DNA of 12,443 bases from NCBI GenBank assembly GCA_030620925.1, contig JAUXIQ010000019.1, forward strand, positions 1 to 12,443, written 5' to 3'. Positions 12,248-12,443 of the stretch are shown in pieces (the first letter of the stretch is position 1; every line of letters begins with the position of its first letter). The translations under genes were made by a program, and so were the position numbers. A model generated the notes under the pieces. It had not been told where the DNA came from, did not search any database, and was given only the letters and a program-made list of their open reading frames with translations. The DNA comes from JAUXIQ01 sp030620925 [NCBI: Nitrospinota bacterium] (GTDB lineage Bacteria; JAUXIQ01).

Positions 12248-12443
12248 ATGGCGAAAGACGTGATCAGTTTTATTGTACCGGTGGAGTATAACTCCCTTAT
12301 TAGAACTTCCGAGATGCTGCGGAATCTGGCCGGGGATCTCCCGGGCGTCGGGATCGTAACGGAAACGGCAGCGACCGTAACGGAAACGGCAGCGACCGTA
12401 ACGGAAACGGCAGCGACCGTAACGGAAACGGCAGCGACCGTAA
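12248..12443 (+). CDS. Repeat-bearing phage protein (5' part only)
   Basis: ATG 12248 follows GGAGG (12239-12243) by 4 nt. The visible 65 residues begin with a short alpha/beta segment, MAKDVISFIVPVEYNSLIRTSEMLRNLAGDL broken across residues 1-31, then enter four heptapeptides of the type TETAATV from residue 38. The gene is cut by the window end, so product and repeat number are unknown. The layout, a short N-terminal 'xxLRxLAG' helix before a low-complexity linker, is seen in phage proteins whose C-terminal domain follows the linker. That is a guess, not a call. No heptad pattern for a coiled coil is evident; an extended Thr/Ala linker is more likely. Confidence 0.55.
   Translation, partial: MAKDVISFIVPVEYNSLIRTSEMLRNLAGDLPGVGIVTETAATVTETAATVTETAATVTETAATV
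12356..12443 (+). repeat. Terminal 21-bp tandem repeat array
   Basis: Four identical units (12356-12376, 12377-12397, 12398-12418, 12419-12439), each starting GTAACGGAAACGG and ending CAGCGACC, plus 4 nt of a fifth. The window ends inside the array, which suggests assembly broke at the repeat, so the true copy number is unknown. Being seven codons long, units can be gained or lost without shifting the frame. Confidence 0.95.

Noticed and set aside
1-12443. Diversity-generating retroelement or tRNA genes
   Set aside because: No reverse transcriptase motif, template/variable repeat pair, or tRNA-like cloverleaf with a TTC-loop was seen.

Overview
The window looks like part of a double-stranded DNA tailed phage or prophage from an uncultured source. 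It has a virion-assembly-type gene, a phage replication set (NrS-1-like primase-polymerase/helicase, SF2 helicase, VRR-NUC nuclease), an orphan cytosine-5 methyltransferase, and many small Cys-rich or unknown genes packed with 4-nt stop/start overlaps. Strong Shine-Dalgarno (SD) sites (AGGAGG, GGAGGT) and sigma70-like TTGACA promoters indicate a bacterial host. The host cannot be named from the sequence. Three genes appear to start at TTG or GTG.

Layout. (1) 1-855: an unassigned edge, then a leftward gene for a probable tail/virion completion protein. (2) 856-1266: an A+T-rich intergenic region with a terminator-like hairpin, TTACCCCTT-type repeats, a 63-bp inverted-repeat-bounded TA-rich element and a rightward promoter. 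(3) 1267-4556: a rightward operon. It opens with four 21-bp tandem repeats, then encodes a protein with four zinc-ribbon modules, a 66-aa unknown, a small CxxC/CxxxC protein, a 277-aa unknown, a DUF4406 nucleotide-sugar-type protein, a single-pass membrane protein and a 63-aa unknown. (4) 4560-4724: a strong hairpin terminator between two converging operons. (5) 4725-12144: a leftward replication operon, read right to left as Cys-rich protein, SF2 helicase, Nmad1/DUF1599-like protein, VRR-NUC nuclease, C5 cytosine methyltransferase, tandem TetR-type HTH protein, primase-polymerase. (6) 12145-12443: two overlapping divergent promoters and the start of a rightward gene that runs into a second 21-bp tandem array, where the window ends.

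The leftward operon can supply priming/polymerisation, helicase and nuclease functions plus DNA methylation and a regulator. The rightward operon is mostly accessory. The most unusual features are the two 21-bp arrays, each downstream of a TTGACA promoter at the head of a rightward unit. Others are the AT-rich origin-like block beside the first array, the four-module zinc protein without a nuclease domain, the two-HTH regulator, and the mutually overlapping promoters at 12173-12213. No complete known defence system, CRISPR array, integrase or tRNA was found.
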